Part shown: piece by piece, positions 8,539 through 16,293 of the stretch
How positions within the stretch are numbered: the first letter of the stretch is position 1
How the letters are laid out: every line of letters starts with the position of its first letter
The notes under the pieces: model-generated
Database searches by the model: none
What the model saw: the letters and a program-made list of their open reading frames with translations, nothing else
Told to the model about the DNA's origin: nothing
Made by a program: the position numbers and the translations under genes
NCBI RefSeq assembly: GCF_002093975.1
Contig: NZ_MSZZ01000005.1
Location: 124,001-188,000 of the forward strand
From: Thermoactinospora rubra
Lineage (GTDB): Bacteria; Actinomycetota; Actinomycetes; Streptosporangiales; Streptosporangiaceae
Direction of reading: 5' to 3'
Length of the DNA stretch: 64,000 nt

Positions 8539-9591
8539 ATGGAGTCGAGCAACATCCGCCTGGCCGTCATCCCCGGAGACGGGATCGGCCCCGAGGTCGT
8601 CGCCGAAGGGCTCAAGGTCCTCGGCGCGGTCGCCGCCAAGGTCGAAACCGTTCACTACGACCTCGGCGCGGCCCGCTACCACCGCACCGGCGAGACCCTG
8701 CCCGACTCCGTCCTCGAGGAGCTGCGCGGCTACGACGCCATCCTGCTCGGCGCCGTCGGCGACCCCAGCGTGCCGCCCGGCGTCCTGGAGCGCGACCTGC
8801 TGCTGCGCCTGCGCTTCGAGCTCGACCACTACGTCAACCTGCGCCCGGTCAAGCTCTTCCCCGGCGTGGAGACCCCGCTCGCCGACACCCGGCCCGAGGA
8901 CATCGACATGATCGTCGTCCGTGAGGGCACCGAGGGGCTCTACGCGGGCGCGGGCGGCGTCCTGCGGCGCGGCACGCCGCAGGAGATCGCCACCCAGGAG
9001 TCGTTCAACACCGCCTACGGCGTCGAGCGCGTGGTCCGCTACGCCTTCGCCAAGGCCGCCGCGCGTCCCCGCAAGAAGCTCACGCTCGTCCACAAGACCA
9101 ACGTGCTGACCTACGCCGGAGACCTGTGGCAGCGCACCGTCAACCGCGTCGCCGCCGAGTTCCCCGACGTCACCACCGACTACCAGCACATCGACGCGGC
9201 CTCGATGTTCTTCGTCAACCAGCCGCAGCGCTTCGACGTGATCGTCACCGACAACCTCTTCGGCGACATCATCACCGACATCGGCGCGGCCATCGCCGGC
9301 GGCATCGGCCTGGCCGCCAGCGGCAACGTCAACCCCGACCGCACCGCGCCCAGCATGTTCGAGCCGGTCCACGGCAGCGCGCCCGACATCGCCGGTCAGG
9401 GCAAGGCCGACCCCACCGCGACCATCCTGTCGGTCGCCATGCTCCTGGACCACCTCGGCCTGACCGCCGAGGCGGCCCGCGTCGAGCAGGCCGTGGCCGA
9501 CGACATCATCGAGCGCCAGACCGGGTGGCAGGCCCGCACCACCCACGAGATCGGCGACGACATCGCGGCACGAGTAGCCGGCGGCGCCTGA
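8539..9591 (+). CDS. leuB: 3-isopropylmalate dehydrogenase
   Basis: A 350-aa NAD-dependent beta-decarboxylating dehydrogenase. It oxidises 3-isopropylmalate to 2-oxoisocaproate in leucine synthesis. The N-terminus has VIPGDGIGPEVV, and LLRLRFELDHYVNLRPVKLF carries the substrate-binding arginines. VHKTNVLTYA holds the catalytic Lys, YQHIDAASMFFV the catalytic acid, VTDNLFGDIITD the metal-binding aspartates, and EPVHGSAPDIAGQGKADPTA the NAD site. Length matches the short actinobacterial LeuB. TAAGG lies upstream of the ATG. The pathway partners leuC and leuD are 30 kb away; ilvE, for the last step, is the next gene after a strong terminator, so the two are separate transcripts. Confidence 0.96.
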   Translation: MESSNIRLAVIPGDGIGPEVVAEGLKVLGAVAAKVETVHYDLGAARYHRTGETLPDSVLEELRGYDAILLGAVGDPSVPPGVLERDLLLRLRFELDHYVNLRPVKLFPGVETPLADTRPEDIDMIVVREGTEGLYAGAGGVLRRGTPQEIATQESFNTAYGVERVVRYAFAKAAARPRKKLTLVHKTNVLTYAGDLWQRTVNRVAAEFPDVTTDYQHIDAASMFFVNQPQRFDVIVTDNLFGDIITDIGAAIAGGIGLAASGNVNPDRTAPSMFEPVHGSAPDIAGQGKADPTATILSVAMLLDHLGLTAEAARVEQAVADDIIERQTGWQARTTHEIGDDIAARVAGGA

Positions 9592-9641
9592 CCGCCGCAC
9601 GCGGCCGGGCGCCTTCAGGGCTCGGCCGCCTCGCCTCACCC

Positions 9642-9679
9642 AACGCCTGGTGGCAGCAGAGCCACCAGGCGTTCTTTTT
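9642..9679 (+). terminator. Intrinsic terminator of leuB
   Basis: AACGCCTGGTGGC, loop AGCAGA, GCCACCAGGCGTT, then CTTTTT: a perfect 13-bp stem with a five-T run. Confidence 0.93.
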
Positions 9680-9755
9680 ACGTCCTAGTAAATGCCCTAC
9701 CCTGTGCAACGCAGGATGGGTTCACGTCCGCACAGCAAAGAGAAGGATTTCCGCC

Positions 9756-10853
9756 ATGACCACCGCTTCGCAGCTCAGCTTCCACGTGCAGCTCTCCGAC
9801 CACGCTCGCACCGCGGCCGAGCGCGAGCAGGTACTGGCCAACCCCGGCTTCGGCCAATACTTCACCGACCACATGATCGCGATCGACTACACCGAGGAGC
9901 GCGGCTGGCACGACGCGCGGCTCCAGCCGTACGCGCCGCTCGTCCTCGACCCGGCCACCGCGGTGTTCCACTACGCGCAGGAGCTCTTCGAGGGGCTCAA
10001 GGCGTACCGCCAGGCCGGCGGCTCGATCGTGACCTTCCGCCCCTACGCCAACGCCGCGCGCTTCAACAAGTCCTGCCGGCGCATGGCGATGCCGGAACTG
10101 CCCGAGGAGACCTTCGTCGAGTCGCTCGAGCTGCTCGTCCAGACCGACCGCGAGTGGGTGCCCACGACCGAGGGACACAGCCTCTACCTGCGCCCCTTCG
10201 TCATCGCCACCCAGGTCGGCCTGGGCGTGAACTACCCGTCCAAGAGCTACCGCTTCATGGTCATCGCCTCGCCGGCCGCCTCCTACTTCGCGGGCGGGAT
10301 CAAGCCGGTCTCGGTGTGGCTGTCGACCGAGTACACGCGCGCCGCGCCCGGCGGCACGGGCGCGGCCAAGTGCGGCGGCAACTACGCGGCGGCCTTCGTC
10401 GCCCAGCGGCAGGCGGTCGAGCAGGGATGCGACCAGGTGGTCTGGCTGGACGCGGTCGAGCACCGGTTCGTCGAGGAGATGGGCGGGATGAACCTGTTCT
10501 TCGTCTTCGGCGACAAGCTGCTCACCCCGGCGCTCACGGGCACGCTCCTGCCGGGCATCACGCGCGACTCCATCCTCACCCTGGCCGGGGACCTCGGCCT
10601 CGAAGCCGTGGAGGGCCGCATCTCCATCGAGGAGTGGCAGGCCGGATGCGAGTCCGGGGAGCTCACCGAGGTGTTCGCGTGCGGAACCGCGGCCGTCGTC
10701 ACGCCCGTGGGGACGGTCAAGGGCGCCGACCGGGCCTGGACGGTGGGTGACGGGACGCCGGGGCCGGTGACCATGCGGATCCGGGAGGAACTGCTCGGCA
10801 TCCAGTACGGCATGCGTCCCGACCGGCACGGGTGGATCCACAAGATCGCTTAG
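9756..10853 (+). CDS. ilvE: Branched-chain amino acid aminotransferase
   Basis: A 365-aa fold-type IV PLP aminotransferase. It transfers the amino group between glutamate and the keto acids of Leu, Ile and Val, the last step of their synthesis and the first of their breakdown. Signatures: FHYAQELFEGLKAYR (residues 71-85), RPFVIATQVGLGV, the PLP lysine in GGTGAAKCGGNYA (Lys205), WLDAVEHRFVEEMGGMNLFFV, and FACGTAAVVTPVG near the C-terminus for cofactor phosphate binding. AAGGA is eight bases before the ATG. The same frame is open far upstream across the leuB terminator, but that part is not coding. It forms its own transcription unit, ended by the hairpin just after it. Confidence 0.96.
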   Translation: MTTASQLSFHVQLSDHARTAAEREQVLANPGFGQYFTDHMIAIDYTEERGWHDARLQPYAPLVLDPATAVFHYAQELFEGLKAYRQAGGSIVTFRPYANAARFNKSCRRMAMPELPEETFVESLELLVQTDREWVPTTEGHSLYLRPFVIATQVGLGVNYPSKSYRFMVIASPAASYFAGGIKPVSVWLSTEYTRAAPGGTGAAKCGGNYAAAFVAQRQAVEQGCDQVVWLDAVEHRFVEEMGGMNLFFVFGDKLLTPALTGTLLPGITRDSILTLAGDLGLEAVEGRISIEEWQAGCESGELTEVFACGTAAVVTPVGTVKGADRAWTVGDGTPGPVTMRIREELLGIQYGMRPDRHGWIHKIA

Positions 10854-10862
10854 CTCGTTTCG

Positions 10863-10907
10863 GGAAGTCCAGGCGCCTTCGCCCACCCGTTGCGCGCCTG
10901 GACTTCC
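10863..10907 (+). terminator. Hairpin after ilvE
   Basis: A perfect 14-bp stem, GGAAGTCCAGGCGC with GCGCCTGGACTTCC, 17-base loop, beginning 10 bases after the ilvE stop. There is no T-run, so it may act as a Rho-assisted or mRNA 3'-end hairpin. Confidence 0.6.
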
Positions 10908-10987
10908 ACGCGCCTGGCGGCGTACCGCTCGGGGCTGCGCCCCTCGCTTGAAAACCTGTCGTGCGCCTGAACCCCTACGCGCCTGAT
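10894..10987. repeat. Degenerate GCGCCTG repeats downstream of ilvE
   Basis: GCGCCTG occurs four times here. Two pairs share the layout GCGCCTG-rAC-yyCC-wACGCGCCTG (starting near 10894 and 10960), i.e. two diverged copies of a roughly 23-bp unit. The rest of 10908-11369, about 460 bp, holds no gene I can support; short ORFs in it have no recognisable features and poor codon usage. Confidence 0.4.
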
Positions 10988-11369
10988 GCCCATCCTGGTT
11001 GCGTGCCCTGGCGGCGCCTCTCCGCGCGAGCGTGCGGCCTTCGGAGCCGACTCACGCGGGAGCAGCGCGGCCCGGCGAGAGCAGCGGACGCGATCAGCGT
11101 CATGACTTGGACAGAGTGTCACCCGAGATGCGGCAGCGTGCGTGCCCCCATGGTAAGTGCCACCGGCGGACTCGGCTCCGGGATGACGGCGGACGTGATC
11201 ACGGTCGTCGGTGGCTGCGGTAAGCCCGAGCAGACCAGGGCCAGAAGCCAAGATCGTTCCTCCAGCGGGGGCCTCCAGCCTTGACCCCTGGCCCGCCTGC
11301 CCTCCGGTGGACCCCGGATGAGCTCCGGGTGGACGAAGGAGAGCGGAGAGGCTCGGATGAGGCCTCGCT

Positions 11370-12599
11370 TCAGCTCTCAATAAACACCGAACCCAGGGAT
11401 ACGGCTTCACCGGGGTTCAAGCCCAGATCCCGTATCCTGCGTGAGGCGCCGGACTCAACATTTACCCGGTAATAGCCGAAAGATCCCCCTGGCTCCGGCG
11501 TTTCAGCTTGAACGATGTATTCAGATTTATTTAGCCAGGCGTAGCCGATCGCGTCGCTGGGCTCTGACAGCAGTCGAAGCCTCAGCTTTTTGATGATCTT
11601 TCCCGTCACGGCATCATGAGTGATGAGATACTCGTCATCGTCGGCGCCGATGCTGGAGTGTATGGCGACAAGAAAGCGGCCGTCTGGAGAAAGGTTGCCT
11701 ACGAACTGGGCTCCAGTCCACTCGCCGACGACCGTACCATCGCGTTTCAAGATGGTAACTGTGCCGGCTGGAGTGAGGTCGTCGTCAGAGCACTCTTTAT
11801 GTGCGGCGATGCGGGACGCGGAGTTGCTGAGCCCAAGAACGCCACAAAAGCCTGGTAGTGTCGTGGTCTTGCCGGTGGAGAACTCCGTGATCAGCAGGCG
11901 GGGCTGACTGCCGGCGAACGAGACTGCGAAAAACTCGCCGTCGTGTGATATCTCCACGCCGCGAAGGTCGTCAAGTGCCCGGGCGTCGAGACGCGGAGAG
12001 ATGGGCTTCATCTGAGCTGACGGCAGATCCCATCCGACAAGCTGCAGATATTTCTTGCTGAGGTAGGCAACGCGATGGCCGTCGCGGGACACTCGGAGCG
12101 GCATGCCTCGGCGTTCGCTACGGCTTAGTTCCACCTGGCTAGCCGCATCGTAGAGTTGAATGTCGCTCGTGCAATCATCGTCGCCTACGCTGGCTTCTCC
12201 TCTGTAGCCGCCACAACCAGCAGCATAGGGAATGCCTATACTCTGGTTTCCTCTGCCGCGCGTGTAGTTGACCCGCAACCGCCACTCCGTGCACGTAATC
12301 AATGGAGGCTCGGTTTCCTCGTCCTCGGGGCGAGAAAACCAGCTGTGGCACTCGGCGTTCTCCGGCACGAATGCATATTGCACAGGCGGGTCATAGGGCT
12401 CGGGATTCCACTCCCAGGCATCGGACCGGGTGTTGGTGTCACGATTCAAATAGAGGAGACCGCCTGCAAGGAAGCAGAGGACTCCCAGAACGCCGGCCCA
12501 TCGCGCCAAGCCATGCTTGGAAGTGCGCCGCATATCGCGGGCCCTGACGTCGAACCCGTTCTCCCCGTTGGGTCCTGGATCGTTCACATCGACTGACAT
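11370..12599 (-). CDS. Membrane-anchored protein of unknown function, beta-propeller-like
   Basis: Starting at MSVDVNDPGPNGENG the product is 409 aa: a 30-residue charged cytoplasmic N-terminus, one membrane segment (WAGVLGVLCFLAGGLLYL, about 34-51), and a long extracellular part. The latter has repeated patterns such as RVSRDGHRVAYLS, GVEISHDGEFFAVSF and GNLSPDGRFLVAI, each like one blade of a WD40/TolB-type propeller. Paired cysteines are frequent. GGAGG occurs 15 bases before the chosen ATG; an ATG 15 codons upstream is the alternative. G+C is visibly lower and codon choice looser than in all neighbours, which points to recent acquisition. No function can be assigned; similar single-pass propeller proteins often sit beside regulators in actinobacteria. 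Confidence 0.6.
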   Translation of the reverse strand: MSVDVNDPGPNGENGFDVRARDMRRTSKHGLARWAGVLGVLCFLAGGLLYLNRDTNTRSDAWEWNPEPYDPPVQYAFVPENAECHSWFSRPEDEETEPPLITCTEWRLRVNYTRGRGNQSIGIPYAAGCGGYRGEASVGDDDCTSDIQLYDAASQVELSRSERRGMPLRVSRDGHRVAYLSKKYLQLVGWDLPSAQMKPISPRLDARALDDLRGVEISHDGEFFAVSFAGSQPRLLITEFSTGKTTTLPGFCGVLGLSNSASRIAAHKECSDDDLTPAGTVTILKRDGTVVGEWTGAQFVGNLSPDGRFLVAIHSSIGADDDEYLITHDAVTGKIIKKLRLRLLSEPSDAIGYAWLNKSEYIVQAETPEPGGSFGYYRVNVESGASRRIRDLGLNPGEAVSLGSVFIES

Positions 12600-12754
12600 G
12601 GTCGAGTACCCGCACCTCCGCCCCGGACGATTCCGAAGGATCACTGTAGGTCAGGGCTGTCACGACTAGATCACAGGTTTGGACCATACGGGGCTGGGGA
12701 GGGGCGCGCACGAGTCAGCGGAGATTCAACGAATCTGCCGACATCGATGCTTCC

Positions 12755-12805
12755 AGCCGGTGACGGTACGTGAGTCGCCACCGACAGCCCTATTCGTCAC
12801 CGGCT
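12755..12805 (-). terminator. Inverted repeat at the end of the minus-strand small-ORF pair
   Basis: AGCCGGTGACG and CGTCACCGGCT, perfect 11-bp arms with a 29-base spacer. Position fits the 3' end of minus-strand transcription from the XRE region; no T-run was seen. Confidence 0.35.
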
Positions 12806-13263
12806 GAGATCCACCACAGGATCGTGTGCCCATTCGGAAAGAAGCATGCAATCAGCGGAGACCAAACGATGCTTTCACCCCCGTGCTTGGCATACATGGA
12901 TTGCTGCCCGTACCTCGCGCCCATTGCTCGTGTCCCTCGGTCGGCGTCAACCCCATCTGTACGGCATGGGTATGGCCGCGTGGAAGCCGGAGTTGACCCC
13001 TCGGTCGGGACGCACAATCGGGCGGCTGTGCGGGGGCGGGGGAGGAGTGGGCCGTGGAATGATCCGGCCCACGCCGGGTGGTACGGCGGCGCGGGAGGCG
13101 GCATCGTTCCAGCGCACCCGGAAGGCTGGAAGCGCACCGCGCGGCCGTCCGGACTGGCCAAGGCGTTCTCTCGGGAGCCGAAGAAGGCGACCAGGCAGTC
13201 CCGGACGTATTGCGGGCTGGGCGAACCACTGGTCAGGGAGAACAGGACCGGCACCGCGTACAT
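12790..13263 (-). CDS. Doubtful small ORF, MYAVPVLFSL...
   Basis: A 157-codon ORF starting MYAVPVLFSLTSGSPSPQY. The first 50 residues, including YVRDCLVAFFGSREN, look protein-like; the remaining two thirds do not (random composition, scattered Cys, Arg and Trp), so the true product may be shorter or frameshifted. The start ATG overlaps the stop of an upstream reading frame as TGATG, an arrangement typical of coupled genes. I do not recognise a family. It could equally be fortuitous sequence opposite a non-coding stretch. Confidence 0.25.
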   Translation of the reverse strand: MYAVPVLFSLTSGSPSPQYVRDCLVAFFGSRENALASPDGRAVRFQPSGCAGTMPPPAPPYHPAWAGSFHGPLLPRPRTAARLCVPTEGSTPASTRPYPCRTDGVDADRGTRAMGARYGQQSMYAKHGGESIVWSPLIACFFPNGHTILWWISAGDE

Positions 13264-13470
13264 CAGGAGCCATCCCCCTGTCCCTGGAGCGGCACCGGGA
13301 GGGGACGTGTGGCCCGCAGGTCTCGATACCGGAACGCGATACGGCGCGCGGCACGGCTCGGCTCGCGGGCCGGATGCCAGGCGTAGACCGGCCGCTTACG
13401 CCGTTCGTCCCAGCCGGAGCGCCACCAGATGTGTTCGCCGTCGCACCAAGGCCACCAGCCCGACCCAGAC
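13263..13470 (-). pseudogene. Probable frameshifted remnant of a small membrane-protein gene
   Basis: One minus-strand frame ends ...CDGEHIWWRSGWDERRKRP, then VYAWHPAREPSRAARRIAF, and a stop at 13263. This Trp/Arg-patterned stretch looks translated, but no start codon precedes it in frame. In the next frame, immediately upstream, GYGLAAISVWVGLVALVRRR reads as a membrane segment. Joining the two needs one frame change near 13441. Together they resemble a small single-pass membrane protein divergent from the XRE regulator. The interpretation rests only on how the two frames look; no homologue is claimed. Confidence 0.3.
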
Positions 13471-13501
13471 GGAGATCGCGGCCAGGCCGTACCCGTGCGA
13501 G

Positions 13502-13521
13502 TGGGGGAGACTGGGGGAGAC
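13502..13521. repeat. Perfect 10-bp tandem duplication at the start of the XRE gene
   Basis: TGGGGGAGAC occurs twice back to back. Removing one copy would put the GTG at 13501 in frame with the regulator (V-G-E-T-H-A-W). With both copies that GTG is out of frame and the in-frame codon at the equivalent place is CTG. The duplication therefore probably altered the start of the gene. Confidence 0.6.
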
Positions 13522-14620
13522 GCACGCCTGGGCCGTACGCCTGCGCGCCGAGCGGCGAGAGCGCCTGTGGACTCAGCGGGATCTGGCCAGGCGGCTGGCC
13601 GAGGTCGCGGCCGATCACGCCCGGTTGCCCGAGCGCGAGTCCCTGATCCGGATGATCAAGGATTGGGAAGCCGGACGGCACCAGCCGAAGGACCCCTACC
13701 GGCTCCTGCTGTGCCGAGTGTTCGACGCCAGCGAGGCCGAGCTGTTCCAGACGCCCCAGGACGCACCGGCCACCAGCCCGGATGAGGTACTCGCGCGATT
13801 GCTCGGTGACGGCGAACGCCTCACCCCTCATGCCAGCCGCGGCGGCCGGCGGCTGGGGAAGAGCACTGCCGTCGATCTGTCCGCCCGGGTTCACGGCCTG
13901 CGCCTGGCCGACGATGTGATCGCGGGCAAGGATCTGATCCGGCTCGCCTTCCGGGAGCTGGACACCGCCGTGCGCCTCTACCGGGGGAGCAGCTTCACCG
14001 CAGAGACGGGGCGCGCCCTGCTGGTCGGCATCGGCGAGCTTGCGCAGATCACGGGATGGATCGCCAGCGACGCCGGAGCGCACGAGCAGGCGGCCCGCAC
14101 CTACCGTCTGGGGATCGGCGCGGCCCGCGAGGCGGGGGATCGCACCCTGGAGTCCAACCTCATCGGGTCCCTGGCCTACCAGGTGACCAACAGCGGCGAT
14201 CCCGGCGAGGCCGTCGAGCTGGCGCAGGCGTCCGTATCCGTGGCCGAACCACACGCGCCCGCCCAGGCCCGCGCGCTGGCCTGGGACCGGCTGGCCTGGG
14301 CACAGACCCGAGCCGGGAACGCTCAAGAGGCCATGCGCGCCCTCGGCGAGGCGGAGGCGGCCATCGGCGAGCGCAACGGTGAGGCCGCCCCGGGCTATCT
14401 CTACTGGGTGGACGCCGGCGAGCTCCAGGTCATGGAGGCCCGGGTCTACACCGAGCTGCGCCGCCCGCTGCGTGCCGTACCGCTCCTGCGAGATGTCCTG
14501 GGCCGTTACGACCCCACGCACACCCGCGAGCTTGCGCTGCTTCTGAAACCCGTTCAGGCTCCCTGGGCGCCGAGAGCCTCATGGCCAGGCGGGCGCAGCC
14601 AGGGCCGGCGCTCGTCGTGA
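13511..14620 (+). CDS. XRE-family regulator with TPR-like C-terminal region
   Basis: From LGETHAWAVRLRAERRERLW the protein begins with a Cro/C1-type helix-turn-helix (WTQRDLARRLAEV ... LIRMIKDWEAGRHQPKDPYR, within the first 75 residues). It continues as an all-helical region with TPR-like repeats (LVGIGELAQITGWIASDAG, then EQAARTYRLGIGAAREAGD). Such XRE-TPR proteins are numerous in filamentous actinomycetes and usually act with a partner protein or peptide. The start is unclear: no ATG or GTG is in frame near the conserved N-terminus, and the CTG given follows a 10-bp duplication. The C-terminus stops early, with an unrelated-looking tail (PWAPRASWPGGRSQGRRSS). The gene may be decaying. Confidence 0.6.
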   Translation: MGETHAWAVRLRAERRERLWTQRDLARRLAEVAADHARLPERESLIRMIKDWEAGRHQPKDPYRLLLCRVFDASEAELFQTPQDAPATSPDEVLARLLGDGERLTPHASRGGRRLGKSTAVDLSARVHGLRLADDVIAGKDLIRLAFRELDTAVRLYRGSSFTAETGRALLVGIGELAQITGWIASDAGAHEQAARTYRLGIGAAREAGDRTLESNLIGSLAYQVTNSGDPGEAVELAQASVSVAEPHAPAQARALAWDRLAWAQTRAGNAQEAMRALGEAEAAIGERNGEAAPGYLYWVDAGELQVMEARVYTELRRPLRAVPLLRDVLGRYDPTHTRELALLLKPVQAPWAPRASWPGGRSQGRRSS

Positions 14621-14630
14621 CGCCGCTCGC

Positions 14631-14674
14631 CATCCCGTGCGACCTCACCGAGCATCCCGTACGACCTCACCGAG
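14631..14674. repeat. 22-bp tandem repeat after the XRE gene
   Basis: Two adjacent 22-bp units starting CATCCCGTGCGACC and CATCCCGTACGACC and ending CTCACCGAG, differing at one base. They lie 10 bp after the regulator stop in a non-coding stretch (14621-14868) with no other feature I can support. Confidence 0.75.
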
Positions 14675-14868
14675 GTCGTCCACGGCGTCTCTCGGCATCG
14701 GCCGCCGGCGACGCATGGTCCAGGCGTTCACAGGTGTGCGGTCCAGGAGTTCGCGAGGTGGCCGACGATACTCGGCCATGACGCCCGTGGAAGGCCGGAG
14801 AAAGGGCGGGGCCTTGGATCCACGGCCCCGCCACCTCACCAGAACGAGCAACCGCACTCGCCGAGGAT

Positions 14869-16026
14869 TCACACCCTGACCCGCTGCCGCCCCTCGATGT
14901 GCTCCTTCAGCCGCGTGAGATCCTCGCGCAGCTTCCTGGCCGGGTCCGCGCCGAGCAGGCGCGCCACCGCGTGTCCCGCCGCGCCCGCGACCGGGTTGTA
15001 CGCGAGCTGCACCTGGACGCGAGTGCCGCCGCCCTCCTCCGGGTCCAGCCGGACCGCGCCCGTGTGCGCGATCAGCTGGCCGTCGACGGTCTTCCACGCG
15101 ATCCGCCTGCCCTCCTCGCGGGCCGTCTCGACGGCGTCGAAGCGGACCGGGATGCCGGCGGGGCCGCTGATCTCCCAGTGCGACCTCGTGCCGTCCTCCG
15201 AGCGGCGGACCTGCCGGACGTCCGGCAGGATCTGCTCGAACATGGAGTAGTCGCTCACGAGCGGCCAGATCTGCTCGGGCGGCGCGGCGATCGAGATCGC
15301 GTCGGTCACGTCCACGGCTCGCCGTCCCGCGTTGATGCCCGTGAGCCGCCGCAGGGGCAGGTTCGTCGCCGCCCGTGCCGCCAGCACCGAGCCCGCGCAG
15401 CGCATGGTCCACGCGAGCGGCGCCGGCATGCGCCGGGACATGCCCCACAGCGAGGCGGCAGCCGTACCGGCCAGGAAGCGGGCGGTGGGCGACCAGTGCT
15501 CCTGGAGCAGTTCGGGCACCGGGCGGCGGGCGCGGCCGGGGCCCTGCAGCGTGGGGACGCCGGAGGCGTCGCGGTGGACCCGCCAGCGGATGTCGACGTC
15601 GCGAACGCCCGGGATGCGGCGTACGGCGCGGCGCACCCGCTGGTCCTCTCCGGCGAGCACGTCGCCGGACAGCCTGACCATGCCGTCCTCCACCTGGACC
15701 TCGACGGCATGCGGATGGCCGAGGTAGAGGCCCAGCTGCGCGCGGACACGTTCGAACAGGATGCGGTCGTCGGCCTCGCGGCCGGCGAAGCGGTAACGCG
15801 CCGTGGCGGCCAACCCCTTGCTGCGGTTGGCGAGGTCGCGGCCGAGCACCCCCAAGCCGCCCATCACCTCGTGCGTCGTGTGCGCCATCTGGTCGCGCGC
15901 CCGCGCCCGGCGGGCCCTGCCCCGGTCGGGGTCCATGAAGTAGGCGCCCACAGCGCCGACGCAGGCTCCCGCCCCCGCGGCGCCGGCTGCTCTGCCCCAT
16001 GGTGACCGGCGTGCTGTCGTGCGCAT
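14869..16026 (-). CDS. BON domain - SRPBCC domain membrane-associated protein
   Basis: A 385-aa protein from MRTTARRSPWGR. An N-terminal Gly/Ala-rich hydrophobic segment (about 12-30) is followed by YFMDPDRGRARRARARD, a motif common in actinobacterial BON proteins. A BON domain spans about 85-150 (ILFERVRAQLGLYL, HAVEVQVEDGMVRLSGDVL, VRRIPGVRDVDI). A second weak hydrophobic region follows, then a C-terminal SRPBCC/START-like domain (about 235-375: ISIAAPPEQIWPLVSDYSMF, then HWEISGPAGIPVRFDAVE). BON domains bind membranes or hydrophobic ligands, and SRPBCC domains hold hydrophobic molecules in a cavity, so a lipid-related role is plausible. The ATG at 16026 is preceded by GAGGGAAG at eight bases, which favours it over a GTG three codons upstream. 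Confidence 0.8.
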   Translation of the reverse strand: MRTTARRSPWGRAAGAAGAGACVGAVGAYFMDPDRGRARRARARDQMAHTTHEVMGGLGVLGRDLANRSKGLAATARYRFAGREADDRILFERVRAQLGLYLGHPHAVEVQVEDGMVRLSGDVLAGEDQRVRRAVRRIPGVRDVDIRWRVHRDASGVPTLQGPGRARRPVPELLQEHWSPTARFLAGTAAASLWGMSRRMPAPLAWTMRCAGSVLAARAATNLPLRRLTGINAGRRAVDVTDAISIAAPPEQIWPLVSDYSMFEQILPDVRQVRRSEDGTRSHWEISGPAGIPVRFDAVETAREEGRRIAWKTVDGQLIAHTGAVRLDPEEGGGTRVQVQLAYNPVAGAAGHAVARLLGADPARKLREDLTRLKEHIEGRQRVRV

Positions 16027-16121
16027 GACGATCACTTCCCTCCTCTTTTCCGGGCGCTACCCGGCCTCGTACCCGTGCTAACCGGCTACGGCGGAGTGAT
16101 GGAGGGTGTTCGGGCAGTCGC

Positions 16122-16164
16122 ACCGGCGGCCCCGATCGGAGGGGGAAGGATCGGAGCCGCCGGT
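16122..16164. other. Long hairpin in the BON-SRPBCC / DUF4239 spacer
   Basis: ACCGGCGGC-c-CCGATC, an 11-base loop, GATCGG-a-GCCGCCGGT: a 15-bp stem with one mismatch, in the 267-bp divergent spacer. A CATCA-TG-TGATG dyad (16241-16252) nearer the DUF4239 gene could be an operator. No clear promoter boxes were found. Confidence 0.4.
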
Positions 16165-16293
16165 CCAACCGAGACCCAGCCTAGAGCCGGCGAGCCGGAA
16201 TGGGAGCATTCCCGGGGTCAGGCATGCCTAGCCTCGACTACATCATGTGATGGTAATCTTTCCCTCCGTAGTCATTCTGGCACTGGGGGTGGC

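Noticed and set aside
10961..11284. 107-codon plus-strand ORF after ilvE
   Set aside because: No ribosome site, no motif, poor third-position G+C bias; overlaps repeats.
12947..14521. A 524-codon minus-strand open frame opposite the XRE gene
   Set aside because: Antisense shadow; low-complexity product, while the plus strand has HTH and TPR-like patterns.
16055..16105. CCCGTGCTAACCGGCTACGG resembles the end of a ydaO riboswitch
   Set aside because: The required upstream blocks (GCCGAATCC, GGGGTGAATC, GTAGGG) are missing; upstream is the start of the BON-SRPBCC gene.
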